DNA of 64,000 nt from Larix kaempferi (Eukaryota; Streptophyta; Pinopsida; Pinales; Pinaceae), in NCBI GenBank assembly GCA_027924585.1, contig BSBM01000904.1, forward strand, positions 14,571,501-14,635,500. The letters are read 5' to 3'. Below, piece after piece: positions 36,501 through 48,277 of the stretch. Within the stretch, counting starts at the first letter, position 1, and every line of letters starts with the position of its first letter. Position numbers and translations under genes: made by a program. The notes beneath the pieces were generated by a model. That model made no database searches. It was given only the letters and a program-made list of their open reading frames with translations, and had not been told where the DNA came from.

Positions 36501-36974
36501 TTATCATCATCAACATGCAAATAATGGATTGTCAATGTAGTGGAATGCTCTTAACTACTGGAGCTAGCCTTTGGAAAAATCAATAATAAGCAGTTCCGAA
36601 TTTAACACAAACTGGTTTCTGGAGGGAAGATTTGCTTCCATGTGTAGGAATAAGCATGATTTGACTTAATACTAATCATTGTTGTTCAAGTATAAATGGT
36701 GTTGTGTTCTTAATAGGAGAAGGTCAACCATCCCTTTGTAGAAAAGAGAGCCCCTCAAACACTAATGTTTTCAACACACTGAAATCAACCTACTTCAAGG
36801 ATTATTCATAGTCCTATACTTTTGCATCAACCATTTAGGTCCATTCACCATATACAAAATGCTATCCCTTTCAATAGGCCAGAGGAATTCATCCATCTCC
36901 CCACAAAATTGTCTGACGATGTTGTATTTTTTTCATGCTCCTTGGATATCAATTTAAAAGCACAACTGGAGCTT
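30590..36974. other. AT-rich intergenic DNA
   Basis: No gene was recognised in 6.4 kb. CGCTACGGAAC occurs twice (near 30736 and 30778), each followed by a GGTTCCTAC/TGTTCCTAC word. Open frames at 31660-31854 (+) and 33123-33382 (both strands) have no family resemblance. The AT-rich dispersed unit at 31141-31560 is listed separately. Confidence 0.45.
31141..31560. repeat. AT-rich dispersed repeat units
   Basis: Units with the core AATAAAAATATAAAGAATTG, then CTTRCATTTATAT and a (TA)n run, occur at 31141-31206 and 31459-31545. A similar unit lies at 58890-58985. A (TA)8 microsatellite is at 31191-31206. The family is unknown. Confidence 0.6.
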
Positions 36975-37220
36975 AAAGACTTTATAGAAAAGATAACAAC
37001 ATTTGACCTACCTATTCAAAGCAAGCTCTCAAAATCAACTTGAGTTGGTAGACATTCGGCTATTGCATCAGAAGTTGTAGCCAGACACAGAAGCATTAAA
37101 GACTTTATAGAAAAGATAACAACATTTGACCTACCCATTCAAAGCAATCTCTCGAAATCAACTTGAGTTAATAGAAATTCGGCTATTACATCAGAAGTTG
37201 CAGCCAAACACTGAAGCATT
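36975..37220 (+). repeat. Two-copy 123-bp tandem duplication
   Basis: AAAGACTTTATAGAAAAGAT starts at 36975 and 37098. Both copies continue through CATTTGACCTACC and CATCAGAAGTTG. The 123-bp period is 41 codons and preserves frame. However, each unit carries a TGA in the frame that reads KDFIEKITTFDLPIQS, so it is probably not coding now. Confidence 0.9.
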
Positions 37221-40200
37221 TTTTTGGGGTAAAACTGGTGATTTATGGAACTCTAAATTTTATGACTTCATAGAGGTATTGGTTGAGAGACGGTGTTATC
37301 GATTTCAACAGTGCCTTTGATGCAACACTTTAAAAAAAATTGTGAGTAATGATGTGCAAAATTTTCAACTGGAGACAATTTTATCCCTTGCAGAACTGAA
37401 ATAAGGACTCTTTGTATGTGGTTGCAAATTTAATTTTTGCTTTTTGGCATTGCGTTCTAGAGAAAGGAAATTCCTTTGATCACTTGTGTGGGTAACCATG
37501 TTTTTTCTGAGAAGTGCACATATTGTTTTCTTTAATCACACCAACGCTAAGAAAATGAAGTGGAGGAATCTAATAATTTGACAGGCGATGAGGGATTTGT
37601 TATTGCAAACAAAAAAATATTACATGTTTTGAGATCTATTCTTTATTTTACAAACCATCCCATTGCATAAAATCGTGTTGCTTCATAGTTGGACATGAAG
37701 GTACTCATAAGTCCAATTCATCAGACCAGTGTGCAACATGAAGTTTCCATCCTATCAAAATATGATATGTATTCAGATTGTAAATATATGATTAGAGACG
37801 CAAAACAGTTGTTAGAGCAAACGTGAAAGTATTGAAAAGATAGCGAAGTATCGCACAAACAGAAAAACTGACAATGGTAATACTATAGCATCAACTTAGA
37901 ACCCTTACACATGCTTTAATAAAGAGAATGTGTTGCGCATACATACTAAATTGACCCACGAAATGCCTAACCCTTTACCTCGGACAGAGGGTTTGCACTA
38001 TGTACCATAACACACTTATTGCGTTATAATTGCAAATGAAGATATGATTGAAAGGATCTCGAGGGATTCTCCTTTCCTTCCCATAAGATAAAATAGAAAT
38101 CCATTAAACAACTCAATCACTAATTGATCGTTGACCATGTCATAAATTCCTGGACTAATTTGACACACAATAGCTTAAAATCTCTTGTATGTTGTCTACA
38201 TCTAATGAATGGAACTTGTGACCACACAATAAACATAACAACATAGGATCATGAGCCCTTAAGAGGCTGTAATATGTTTTTTTCTAAAATACATAAAACA
38301 TTGCACTTGTTATATGCATACATACCAAATGGATGCAAATGATGTTGTACATTCTCTAAATGGTATGATTTTGATATTGTATAAATTGACACTGGATTTG
38401 GTAAGATTAGTGTTGGTGAAAGGTGATTGCTTATTGTAAATGTTATTTTGGTTTCTTTACTTTCTTTACCTAAATCTGAAAAATAAAATATTTCCATAAT
38501 TTCAATGTTATTGGTTTTTTTTAAGAATGGTATATTTTAAATTTAAAATGGTATGTTCTATAAAATTCATTCAAAATAATTTAAGTAGTGCATTGACCTA
38601 GATATATGCAAAAAGGCTTCCCACATGACATTGTTTCACCACAATCTTAGATACCCATGGATTCTATCTCCTTGAAAAACCTTGCTCTTCATCCATCATT
38701 ACTCGTTTTCTCTTATTTGGTTTTGGAATATCTGCCACTGTAAATGGATAAATTGTAATGATATTTTCTTTGTGCTTTAGTATTCCCAAGCAAGGGTTTT
38801 ATATGAGGCATTGATAATAAGTGATCTATTTAATCTATAAAGAATTTACCAAGACAACATGAGTATGGATACCCAATTATGAAAGTGTTTTTTGCCATGC
38901 ATATATGCAAAAGGAAGCCACAAGGAAGGGGTGTCTTAAAAAATACCAAAAAGAAACTGCCATTAAAAGGTGCGATGAGAACTATACTATTGTGTAGTAG
39001 ACCAGACTGGTTGATGAAATGTCCTCAAGCAAGAGCTCAAATATCATGATGACCAATCATCAATATAACCACAGTTAGTCAAAGATTTGCAATCCCCGAT
39101 TTGCAAGGGTTGTGGAAGTAAGAATGTTGATACTTGAGTGAAGAGTGAGAATGTATTCAATGATGATGATTAGGATGTTGGTATCGCTGAGATGTTAGAA
39201 AAAATAATTCTTTAAAAACTACGAGTTGACATCTTGTGCAACATCCTCCACAACTACTCTCCTAAAGAAGTTAGTAATAGATGATTGTTTTCCTTTATTT
39301 GGGGCAGATTAGTTAGAGAGCTTGGGCTTCTTAATGGATTTACTGTCAATAGTCTAGTCAGTGATTCTGGATTGGGCACTCCTGTTCGTGGCCTCTTCTT
39401 TTCGGTACTTTTCATAATCCTATTGGAAGATGAAGGATGGGCATTAGGCACCCTCGATCCCATACTATCAACATCAACAAGTGCCTTGGATAGGTTCAAG
39501 CACATGCATAAACTTTTGCAATCCCCCACAAAAATTAAATTATGCCCAAGAATTTTAAATATACATATACAAACTTATGCAATCCCCAAAAAGAATTAAA
39601 TTCTTCCCAAGAACTTTAAATATACATATGCATGAAATCGAAATCGAGATCTCTTCCTTTGTAAATAGTTCAATCGTGGTTCAGTGAACGGATAAACATG
39701 GCGTTAAAAAGGGGAGGTTGCAGGCGCTCCATAGTGCCGAAATCCATGATGTGGCAGAATCCTGTGACATTAGAGGAAAAAAGATGTAGTGGAATGGGAA
39801 TAAAATAAACAAATTATGTCAGCCAGATTTGCTTTCCTTTGTGGTTGAGCATCTCCCAAATGAATTAACATTGGAACCCACATGTTAAAGTCCCCCTTAC
39901 CCTAACTGGGCCAGAGATAAGAAGAATCTGAATCATTTATCTGTTTAGCTTACTCAGATATTCCCAGGACGATATAGTCCCCCTTACATAAGAAGAATCA
40001 GAGCGATAGTAATATATCACCGAATTCAAATAATGCACTCACTACTTTAAGAAAACATTGAATGCAATCATAGCCTTGAGCGACAATGTGTACCTTGGCC
40101 TAAACCTGTTATTTTCAACTAAACATGTGTTTTTCAATATATATATTACAAATTTTGTAGAGGGATCTACTTGGACATATTTGGGTGCTCCACTTAGGTT

Positions 40201-40607
40201 GTTGGCTTATTTATATAAGTCTTTGGTTTCCTTGGATGCAACTTTCTTCTCAATCAAAAGTGTTCCATGGTGGATCAATGAAAGATGAGTATTGATTGAT
40301 TATGGGTGCAAGTACTATGTTGGGTGGAAGCTTTGTTTTCTTTATCGCACTACTTTAGTGTAAGGTTTAGTTTTTTATTATAAGTTAAATGGTTATGTTG
40401 ATTATTATTATATACAAAATTTTTTTTTTTCTATCTTTCAGAAACCATTTATCATTTATAATCCTTAAACTACCCAATATACAAACAAGAAAAAATCAAT
40501 ATATATATTGATGTAATTCTATAGTCATAACCAAGTTTCACAAAACTCAACGCAGTAACGATCATAATCTATAATAGTTCTAATCACAATGGAAATGTTA
40601 TCAAAAC
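37221..40607. other. AT-rich intergenic DNA
   Basis: No gene was recognised. Short open frames at 39254-39599 (both strands) and 40058-40288 (+) have no clear family. A 61-bp duplication lies at 39511-39633. Confidence 0.45.
39511..39633. repeat. Two-copy 61-bp tandem duplication
   Basis: AACTTTTGCAATCCCC at 39511 and AACTTATGCAATCCCC at 39572 are each followed by AATTAAATT, CCCAAGAA and TTTAAATATACATAT. Confidence 0.85.
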
Positions 40608-40880
40608 CTAGGGTTTATCAATGACATCAGAAGAAGCAGAAGCTTTGGCGCTCCTCTTGAGGCCATGGAGAAGAGCCTGCGTAAGGTTGGTGAAATTCTT
40701 GTCACTATTGTTGTTGTTGCTCACAAATATAGAAGATGCTTCCTCTTCATCTTGCTCGTGTGGAGTGCTGCTTTGATGTGGAGACATGAGTGCCTTGGTC
40801 AATAAGTTCAACCTCTTTTCCTCACTTTTCCCCACAATACCAAGTACAGACCCACTATGATGAGAATCGCTTTGATTATT
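40608..40880 (-). pseudogene. WAT1-like last exon
   Basis: The exon follows the acceptor GGACAG at 40881 and completes a split Gly codon from the previous exon. It covers the final helix (IIKAILIIVGLYLVLW) and a hydrophilic tail rich in Ser, Glu and Asn ending DVIDKP with TAG at 40608-40610. A run of four A near 40826-40829, where five are expected, shifts the frame between GLYLVLWGK and EEKRLNLL. Confidence 0.85.
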
Positions 40881-40935
40881 CTGTCCATTCTAATGCCAAT
40901 ATAATATGCTTTAGTACTACTTGGAATATGGGAAT

Positions 40936-40940
40936 ATATA
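40936..40940. repeat. Target-site duplication, left (ATATA)
   Basis: ATATA directly precedes TGTTAACACC and is repeated at 55635-55639 after GGTGCTAACA. The surrounding AT-rich DNA weakens a 5-bp match, but position and length are those expected of an LTR retrotransposon. Confidence 0.8.
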
Positions 40941-41857
40941 TGTTAACACCCAAATTGTACCCCCTGAGCTGCGAGAGAGGGCAAGTCGAGGTAACCACTA
41001 ACCAACTTTGGACTAATGCTACTGACCTAGCATAGTCGGAGAGGGCTCTCTCTATAAATGAACGAAAGACTGGAAATATTCAAAGGCGTCAACAATGAAC
41101 ACACATACCAACCTCTCTTGGCTTGAAAGATATTTAATTAATCAAATAGAAGAAGGCCAGATTTCTGAAGAAACAACATGTGCAGAAATTATGGGGAGGA
41201 TGATCACAAGGAGAAACAAAATTGGGCGATGGAGTCAAGGTATTACACATACATCAGATAACAATGCCATGGTGTGAACTACTCTAACAGAGGCAAGGTA
41301 GCCGCTCGCTTGCCGTCGTAAAGATATTTCCCAGTGGTAAAAGACGAAACTAAGAACAATCCATTGATATGAGCATCCAACAAAGATGAATTCAATATCA
41401 ACTTTAGTAGAAACGTTTTGTGAACATCTGAGATAATAGCCGGAGTGAGTTTCCAAGAATTCCAAACTATTATACACTGATCTCAAACATGAAATGGAAA
41501 ACATAATGTAAAAGCATAACAGGAAGCACTTGCACATAGAGAAAAGGAGAAAACTAACTACAAGTTAGAATGACATAGGAATCTCTGCAAAACAGTCTAC
41601 CATAGGCACTACACATTAGATTAACATGAAAGTCCCAGAACTGGGCTCGCCCCTCAGGCCTTAGCTGAATGATTTTCCAACCCCTAATTATTCTATTACA
41701 AAGCTTTTTATAGGCTCTTGGCCTTTAATTAGTCTTTGGAAACAAACAAAATACGCTGCCACCTTGACAACCCCAAATTCAGAATATTACATACGTGTCA
41801 AGTTCAAAATAGATTGACTAAGACAGGAAACAAAACTATTATGAACTAGGCGCCACC

Positions 41858-42214
41858 TTACTGTGGATCTTTCAGACGACCTTGCGAATCAAATAATTCC
41901 TCCACCTTCAGAGAGCTGTCGGCATGTGATTCCCCTGTGGGATGAGGAGGTTCCACCTCTTCAGTAGGGAGCACGAGATCGTGGACAATCTCTAGGTCTT
42001 GCTGGATGCCTCCTTCTTCTTCAGAAATCTCCTCCTTTTTCCGATGCTGAATTCCTTTGGACACTTGCCGCTTTTCCGTTTCCTCATCCTCACTCCTGGA
42101 GCTAGACTCCTCGCGGTCGAATGCTATAGGATACGAAGGATTGTGTTGTTCCTCCACCTCAGACCACGCCTGCTCTGACATAAAAACCACCTCGGATTCC
42201 TGCTTCTTCTCCAT
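41858..42214 (-). CDS. LTR ORF-B, copy 1 (118 aa, acidic)
   Basis: This hydrophilic, Glu-rich frame starts MEKKQESEVVFMSEQAW, includes EIVHDLVLPTEEV and ends FDSQGRLKDPQ. No domain is recognised. The same frame at the same place in LTR 2 is also 118 codons. It lies in element sense inside the LTR, so its transcript would have to start in upstream U3 or elsewhere. It could be captured host sequence or noise. Confidence 0.4.
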   Translation of the reverse strand: MEKKQESEVVFMSEQAWSEVEEQHNPSYPIAFDREESSSRSEDEETEKRQVSKGIQHRKKEEISEEEGGIQQDLEIVHDLVLPTEEVEPPHPTGESHADSSLKVEELFDSQGRLKDPQ

Positions 42215-42249
42215 GATCCAATCCTAACCGAAAGATATCCCAAGCTTCC

Positions 42250-42494
42250 AGGTGTGCCATCCCCTCTATGTACCGATCTCGTACAGCGGGAGAAGAACCC
42301 TATCCATAACTACAGTGATGATGACCACAGCTACATGTGACCATGGTCACCATGATAACCCGATTGGCCCTCTTAATCAAGTAACAATGATGCCCTAGGT
42401 CTGAGCTGACCAGAAACCCGTTTGGTAAAGATCTCCAGGTAGACGGCATAGCATATGATGACATTGAGGTGGCTTTCATCGCCTTGGTAATCAA
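42250..42494 (-). pseudogene. LTR ORF-A, copy 1 (one stop)
   Basis: This is the same frame as in LTR 2 and LTR 3. TAG near 42296 replaces a Tyr codon between CSYG and GSSPAVRDRY. Confidence 0.35.
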
Positions 42495-44389
42495 CTGGGG
42501 TGGAAGAAAGATGCCTTCAAATGGTTTATCTTTCTGGGCCTATCTACATCACTGCACTTAACCTCGCATCTCTCCCGCATGCCGAAAGACGTGAGTCACT
42601 TCATCTTTGAAACCACTTGGGTCACCTGTCAGTCTGCACAAGCGGCCCTTCCCCAGTCTACACCCCTTTATCACCTGTAGCTCCAGCCTTCTCTTTTCTG
42701 CTATCGGCCAAGATTGTACCCTGCCCTGTTCACCTGCGCCGGTAGAGCTTCCAACCTTGCTGTTCTGCTCATTTCCTTAATTTTGGAGGCCGATTCTTCT
42801 TAACCCACTGATGCTATGGCGGCATCTGTGGGAAAAAACCTATCTCTGAGTAGTGACGATGGATCCCTTGAAAAACCCTCTGGTTCCGGGGCATGCATCT
42901 CTTTGACAGGCGCGACAAAGGGCAAAATGATGTTGAAAAAACCCCTTGGGTATAGAACACTGACTCTACGAACCAGGCATCTTCAAACCCTAAGCCTTGG
43001 GCTCCTTTAGTTTTAACCTCTCCGGAGACCCGCCTTCGACTTGCCTCCTTGCCATGAACAGACCAAACCTTATCACGTGATCTCTCCTGCCTTACACAGA
43101 CAACCCGAGAGGCCGTGGGAATGGCCTCACCTGTTGCTTTCTACATCTCTCCCACGCCTGGAGGCTTCCGCCCCCGACAGGTCTTAGAAAAATAAAAATG
43201 TCAACTTTTTCCTCGATGGCTATATAGGTAAACCTCTTTGCTTATCTTCCAGGCCTCTTTGTCCATTGCCCGCCAATCTCGGTCGTTGGATCGCTCCACG
43301 CATCCCGTCATCCATCATCCGTTGCTAGGCACCGTACCTTGACAGAGCAGGATTGCCAACCCTTAAACCGGTTTTGGCTTTACCACTTATCTCCTCGCGG
43401 TGGCCTATGGTAGTGACATTTGGAGAATGGGTTAGTGCATCGCTACCCGCCTTCCCTTTTTATCCCTCGAGCAATTCTTCAAGAGAGGATTACTGTAGAT
43501 CGTCGATCTCCCTAAAGCAGATCTATACCGTTTACTTCGTCACATTGCACTTTCTTCTGTGGGTCCACTAATCCAGACTGTAGGCTACTACTTCGCTTTC
43601 CCGAGCCATCCACGTGGCCAAGGACCTACCTTTATGCTTTGGTGGTATTGCGATCTTATTAAGACGAACCGCATACCACCTTTCATCGCCGCGATGTCTC
43701 CCCCTGCTGCCACCCGTCTGGTGGTATTCACCATCGCGACAGCCCTAATGACTAGTCTTCGTGCGCTTCATCTTCGCGACTATCAACGAGAACCATTGAT
43801 CTAATTTAGGCGCTCATCCGATGGTGGAAACTAACACGGTGGCTATTCCTTGTATTATTTCCCTCAGACTATAGACTTAGGCTTACTTTTGGTCCATTTG
43901 GTCGCGCTTTAATGCATTCTTCTCCATGTTTGCCATTACCTTGCATACTTTAGCACCTGGTTAGGGAAACCAAGGACAAATTCTGATTTTTATCAAGGCT
44001 TTTCCTTCCTTTATTTGCTGTGAAAAATAGGTGCTAACAACTGGCTCCAACCGGGGATGCTATCCTCCCAGCGAGGTAGAGAAGGACGCCGTAGACCAGG
44101 TGGCTGATCCATTGGGCGGCTCTTGAAAATGTCCATGGCAAAACCTGTGGGGAGTCAACTGCATGCTGCATCCTGTGGCGACCTGAACCCAGGCCATGTG
44201 CTCTGTCTTACTACAGATTGAAAACCCTTTGAAATTAATAGCAAAAACAAAACTGTACATTTTGAAAATAGACTAGAAGCTGCTACAAATTGAAATTCAT
44301 TACTGAAGTTAGAGATGCCGAAACTTGTGGCTTATTTATATACAACCTACTCTACTTGAGAGGCTACAGCTCTAAGTAATATAGAAGTG

Positions 44390-44794
44390 CTAGTGCAACC
44401 AGCCTAGCAGCTGACATCCTGGGTGGGTCTTCTCGTTTGGCTTGACCCACTGCAGAAAAGCAAAGGTCCATGGCCTGAAATGGTGGTGACGGATGAGGAA
44501 ATTCTGAGTGAAATCAAGACCCTTGCTCTTGCTGCAGGAGTCTTCCATATATTCGGCTACTGGATCATAAAACATCTGGTACGCTTCACCTGCCCCATGC
44601 ACCACAACAATCCTTTTTTTAGAAGAACCGCACGGATGCGATTTAGTTCCCTCGGTGCTCGTGCCTGGCCCCAGGGTAACATACCTCTGACCACCTCCCA
44701 CCGAAACTTGAAACAAATGTGGTTTGAAACCCCCACATGACTGGGTACGATTGAGAATACCAACTCCGGACAACCCCCTTTTCAGGCTGCTCAT
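44390..44794 (-). pseudogene. Downstream internal ORF, copy 1
   Basis: This 134-codon frame begins MSSLKRGLSGVGILNRTQSC. It is open upstream as far as a TGA near 44905, where copy 2 has Gln. It is collinear with 50171-50719 in the other internal region. It lies after gag on the same strand in a different frame and may be the detached C-terminus of Gag. No domain is recognised. Confidence 0.4.
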
Positions 44795-45109
44795 GATTCC
44801 TGGGTTGAAAACCCGGTTCTGCTCTGTAACTCCAGGAAAAAGTCCTTCTTGTCCCTGGAAAGGGTTTGGGAAAAGCTGTTCTTTCTTGAAAACCGGACTC
44901 CGATCTCAAAGAACTAGCACGAATCTCTATCTGCCTAGTTTGGTCGCCCTCAAGCATCTCGATTGTTTGGTCTGTCGACCGGAGATATTGGCCCAGCCCG
45001 AAAACTTCCTCGAAGAGTCTATGATCCTCCTTGGTCCAGGAAATGGGTTCTGTATAAGAATTTTGCAAGCTACCTTGGTTAGTCTCTAGCCTCTCAGCTA
45101 TCTGGTCAA

Positions 45110-46542
45110 CCTGCTTATGGTACTCGTTGGACCCAAGACTTTCATCGAGAACTTCGCATTTTTCTTCGAGGTTCACATATTCTTCCTCGAGGGCTCGGTA
45201 TTCCTCTTCAAGGACTCTGTACTCCCTCTCAGCTCGGATCTGGAACGATGTCTCCTCCTGTCGAGGGTCACCACCTTGATGAATCTCAATGATGGGCCCT
45301 AGATTGGCTACTAAGTCTTCTCTTTTAGCTGGCCCTCCCGATCGGTGAGACTGTATGTCTGAAGATTCAACTCTGTCTCCAACTCCAAATTTTTTTATGA
45401 AATTCTCTAAATGGTTTTCTCCATATTCACCGTACTGGGGCAGACTGGAACCCTAATCATGACTATCATCGATAGGAGCATCGATAGAATGATTGTAATC
45501 TATGTGAAACAGATCGGATTCACCTTCTTCTGGTACATTGTCGGATTGATTAATTTTTTGCTCACCCCGGGAAAAATTAGGCCGGAAGAGAGATTTCCCT
45601 TGCTCAGGTTCTTCCTCAGAGCTTAATCCTCCTTTGATCCTTTCATCATGCTCCTCATTCGGTAGCTTTCCAGACATCCTAAGGTTTTCTTCCACTTCTA
45701 TCGCATCAATGAACATCTGTTGTAGGTTCGAGGACCTCCTCTCCAAAAGGTGAAGAGCCAAATCTGAAGGAAAAACAGTCGCGTAGTGTAATTTTGCAGC
45801 ATTTTCTGAAGGCTGAATTTCTTTTGGCATATTAAAATAAAAACTGGCATATCTTCTGTTGAAGCATGATAGGGGTTCGCCTTTTCACCTCTTTAGAGAA
45901 TGGATCTGTGAGAGGACCAGATCCCACGACCTTCTCTTTCCCCAAAACCCCAGTAAAACCTTGGACAATGCTCCCCATGTATCAATAGACTCAAGCTACA
46001 AATGCCTAAACCATCCCTTCACATTTCCTTGGAGGTATTTTGCAAAAGTCCTCATACAGACGTCATCATGTTCTATTTCAAAGAGATATAGAAAATGCTC
46101 AAAGCCATGAACATGTTTTTCTGCAGTAATCATCTCAGACTCTCCATCGAAAACAGGGAGATATTTATGGTACCCTGGCGAAAAATCGTGAAGGATAAGG
46201 GGGTAGCTTTAGAGGGATGTATCTCCGCTGGGCTCTGGAAGGCAAAGCAGTGAATGCATGGAATGTGTCATTGGCCTTACTCTCGAAAAATTTTAGAGTT
46301 CGGTTATGGTTTATAAAGGGTTCAGATGAAAGGACGGGATCAAATCTAGGAGTAAAAGGAGATTGTACATTTTCAAATCCAAGCGAAGGGTATACAAAAG
46401 AGGCCCTTTCGTGACCTACGGCTCTCCGGTGAGACAAGCATTTTTTGATATATATACATACAGGTAAAAGGATGCCAACACAGAAGAATAGGGCTTCTTT
46501 GAAGATATTTATATTTTGATACCTGGAACTTACTTCTTCCAT
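45110..46542 (-). pseudogene. gag, copy 1 (frameshifted)
   Basis: This copy starts as in copy 2 with MEEVSSRYQNINIFKEALFF but shifts frame near 46190 and has a stop near 45985 in place of Gln (after WFRHL). A further frame break falls near 45890, before an open stretch beginning MPKEIQPSENAAKLHYAT and then a stop after DDSHD near 45455. Its C-terminal coiled coil continues past 45110, where copy 2 stops, so the two copies carry different breaks. Confidence 0.85.
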
Positions 46543-46712
46543 GTCGGAGACGCCTGGTCCCGTTCTCCAGTGGAGTCTGCATATTAAGCTCTAAATAAAT
46601 GAGTGGAGTCGCCAGGTGGATGGTGTGCAACTCCTCTGGTGTCTGACTGCTGTCCATAGTCAACAATCAGATCTAAAATTTGTCGTTTTACCTGGGACAA
46701 TAAAAAGAAACC

Positions 46713-46731
46713 TTCCCCGGCAACGACGCCA
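46713..46731 (-). other. Primer-binding site of unit 1 (tRNA-Asp type)
   Basis: TGGCGTCGTTGCCGGGGAA on the minus strand begins three bases after the LTR 2 boundary. It matches the complement of the plant tRNA-Asp(GUC) 3' end, TGGCGCCGTTGCCGGGGAT, except for one internal base and the last base. It fixes the element's orientation. Confidence 0.85.
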
Positions 46732-47655
46732 ATTTGTTAACACCTAAATCGTACCCCCTGAGCTGCGGGAGAGGGCAAGTCGAGGTAACCACTAACCAAC
46801 TTTGGACTAATGCTACTGACCCAGCATAGTCGGAGAGGGCTCTCTCTATAAATGAACGAAAGACTGGAAATATTCAAAGGTGTCAACAATGAACACACAG
46901 ACCAACCTCTCTTGGATTGAAAGATATTTAATTAAACAAATAGCAGAAGGCCAGATTTCTGAAGAAACAACATGTGCAGAAATTATGGGGAGGATAATCA
47001 CAAGGAGAAACGAAATTGAGCGATGGAGTCAAGGTATTACACATAAATCAGATAACAATGCCATGGTGTGAACTACTCTAACAGAGGCAAGGTATCCGCT
47101 CGCTTGTCGTCGTAAAGATATTTCCTGGTGGTAAAAGAAGAAAATAAGAACAGTCCATTGATATGAGCATCCAGCAACGATGAATTCAGTGTCAACTTTA
47201 GTAGAAACGTTTTGTGAACATCTGAGATAATAAACGGAGCGAGTTTCCAAGAATTCCAAACTATTATACACTGATCTCAGACATGAAACGAAAAACATAA
47301 TGTAAAAGCATAACAGGAAGCACTTGCACATAGAGAAAAGGAGAAAACTGACTACAAGTTAGAATGACATAGGAATCTCTGCAAAACACTCTACCACAGG
47401 AACTACACATTAGATTAACATGAAAGTCCCAGAACTGGGCTCGCCCCTCAGGCCTTAGCCTAATGATTTTCCAACCCCTAATTATTCTATTACAAATGCT
47501 TTTTTTATAGGCTCTTGGCCTTTAATTAGTCTTTGGGAAACAAACAAAATACACTGCCACCTTGACAACCCCAAATTCAGAATATTACATACGTGTCAAG
47601 TTCAAAACAGATTGACTAAGACGAGAAACAAAAATATTATGAACAGGGCGCAACC

Positions 47656-48012
47656 TTACTGTGGATCTTTCACACGACCTTGCGAATCAAATAAGTCCTC
47701 CACCTTCAGAGAGTTGTCGGCATGTGATTCCCCTGTGGGATGAGGAGGTGCCACCTCTTCAGCAGGGAGCACGAGATCGTGGACAATTTCCAGGTCTTGC
47801 TGGATGCCTCCTTCTTCTTTGGAAATATCCTCCTTTTTTCGATGTTGAATTCCTTTGGACACTTGCCACTTTTCCGTTTCCTCATCGTCACTCCCGGAGC
47901 TGGACTCCTTGTGGTCGATCGCTATAGGAGATAAAGGACCGTGTTGTTCCTCCACCTCAGACCACGCCTGCTCTGACATAAAAACCACCTCGGATTCCTG
48001 CTTCTTCTCCAT
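47656..48012 (-). CDS. LTR ORF-B, copy 2 (118 aa, acidic)
   Basis: This is the intact partner of 41858-42214 with about 20 amino-acid differences, no indel and no stop. Many replacements are conservative. Its start overlaps the end of ORF-A in another frame (47957-48012). Function is unknown. Confidence 0.4.
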   Translation of the reverse strand: MEKKQESEVVFMSEQAWSEVEEQHGPLSPIAIDHKESSSGSDDEETEKWQVSKGIQHRKKEDISKEEGGIQQDLEIVHDLVLPAEEVAPPHPTGESHADNSLKVEDLFDSQGRVKDPQ

Positions 48013-48277
48013 GATCCAATCCTAACCGAAAGATATCCCAAGCTTCCAGGTGTGCCATCCCCTCTACGTATCGATCTCGTATAGTGGGCGAAGAACCATA
48101 TCCATAACTATAGTGATGATGACAGCAGCTACGTGTGACCATGGTCTCCATGATAACCCGATTGGCCCTCTTAATCAAGTAACAATGATGCCCTAGGTCT
48201 GAGCTGACCAGAAACCCATTCGGTAAAGATCTCCAGGTATACGGCGTAGCGTATGATGACGTTGAGGTGGCTTTCAT
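47957..48277 (-). CDS. LTR ORF-A, copy 2 (106 aa)
   Basis: The frame starts MKATSTSSYATPYTWRSL, then NGFLVSSDLGHHCYLIKRAN, and ends GLDHGEEAGIRGGF with a short tail. It remains open further upstream on the minus strand (KGIFLPPQLITKA precedes the Met). LTR 3 has the same frame (53753-54073). LTR 1 has a single TAG in place of Tyr near 42296. The family is unknown. Confidence 0.35.
   Translation of the reverse strand: MKATSTSSYATPYTWRSLPNGFLVSSDLGHHCYLIKRANRVIMETMVTRSCCHHHYSYGYGSSPTIRDRYVEGMAHLEAWDIFRLGLDHGEEAGIRGGFYVRAGVV

Larger units (their letters stand above)
40941..44039 (-). repeat. LTR 1 (3' LTR in element orientation)
   Basis: This 3099-bp LTR has short terminal inverted repeats, TGTTAACACC and GGTGCTAACA. 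In the first ~200 bases I count seven differences from LTR 2. A palindromic TATA candidate, CTATATAG, lies near 43220 and is followed on the minus strand by AT-rich sequence. It contains LTR ORF-B (41858-42214) and a broken ORF-A. Confidence 0.92.
44040..46734 (-). other. Internal region 1 of the gag-only element
   Basis: This 2695-bp region holds a broken gag (46542 leftward), a second open frame at 44390-44794 and a ~190-nt leader after the primer site. No pol domain is seen. Confidence 0.85.

Noticed and set aside
41095-41277. Plus-strand ORF (60 codons) after a CTATAAAT box in LTR 1, with counterpart at 46880-47071
   Set aside because: It is antisense to gag and is broken in LTR 3. Its conservation is explained by LTR copy similarity.
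42816-43010. Plus-strand 64-codon ORF present at the same length in all three LTRs (also 48614-48808 and 54410-54604)
   Set aside because: Antisense to the element, no domain, and short. Equal length in recent copies is weak evidence of coding.
44040-44060. ACTGGCTCCAACCGGGG after the LTR 1 end read as a plus-strand primer site
   Set aside because: The gag frame and a good tRNA-Asp site both place the element on the minus strand. The plus-strand match fits no tRNA end I know.
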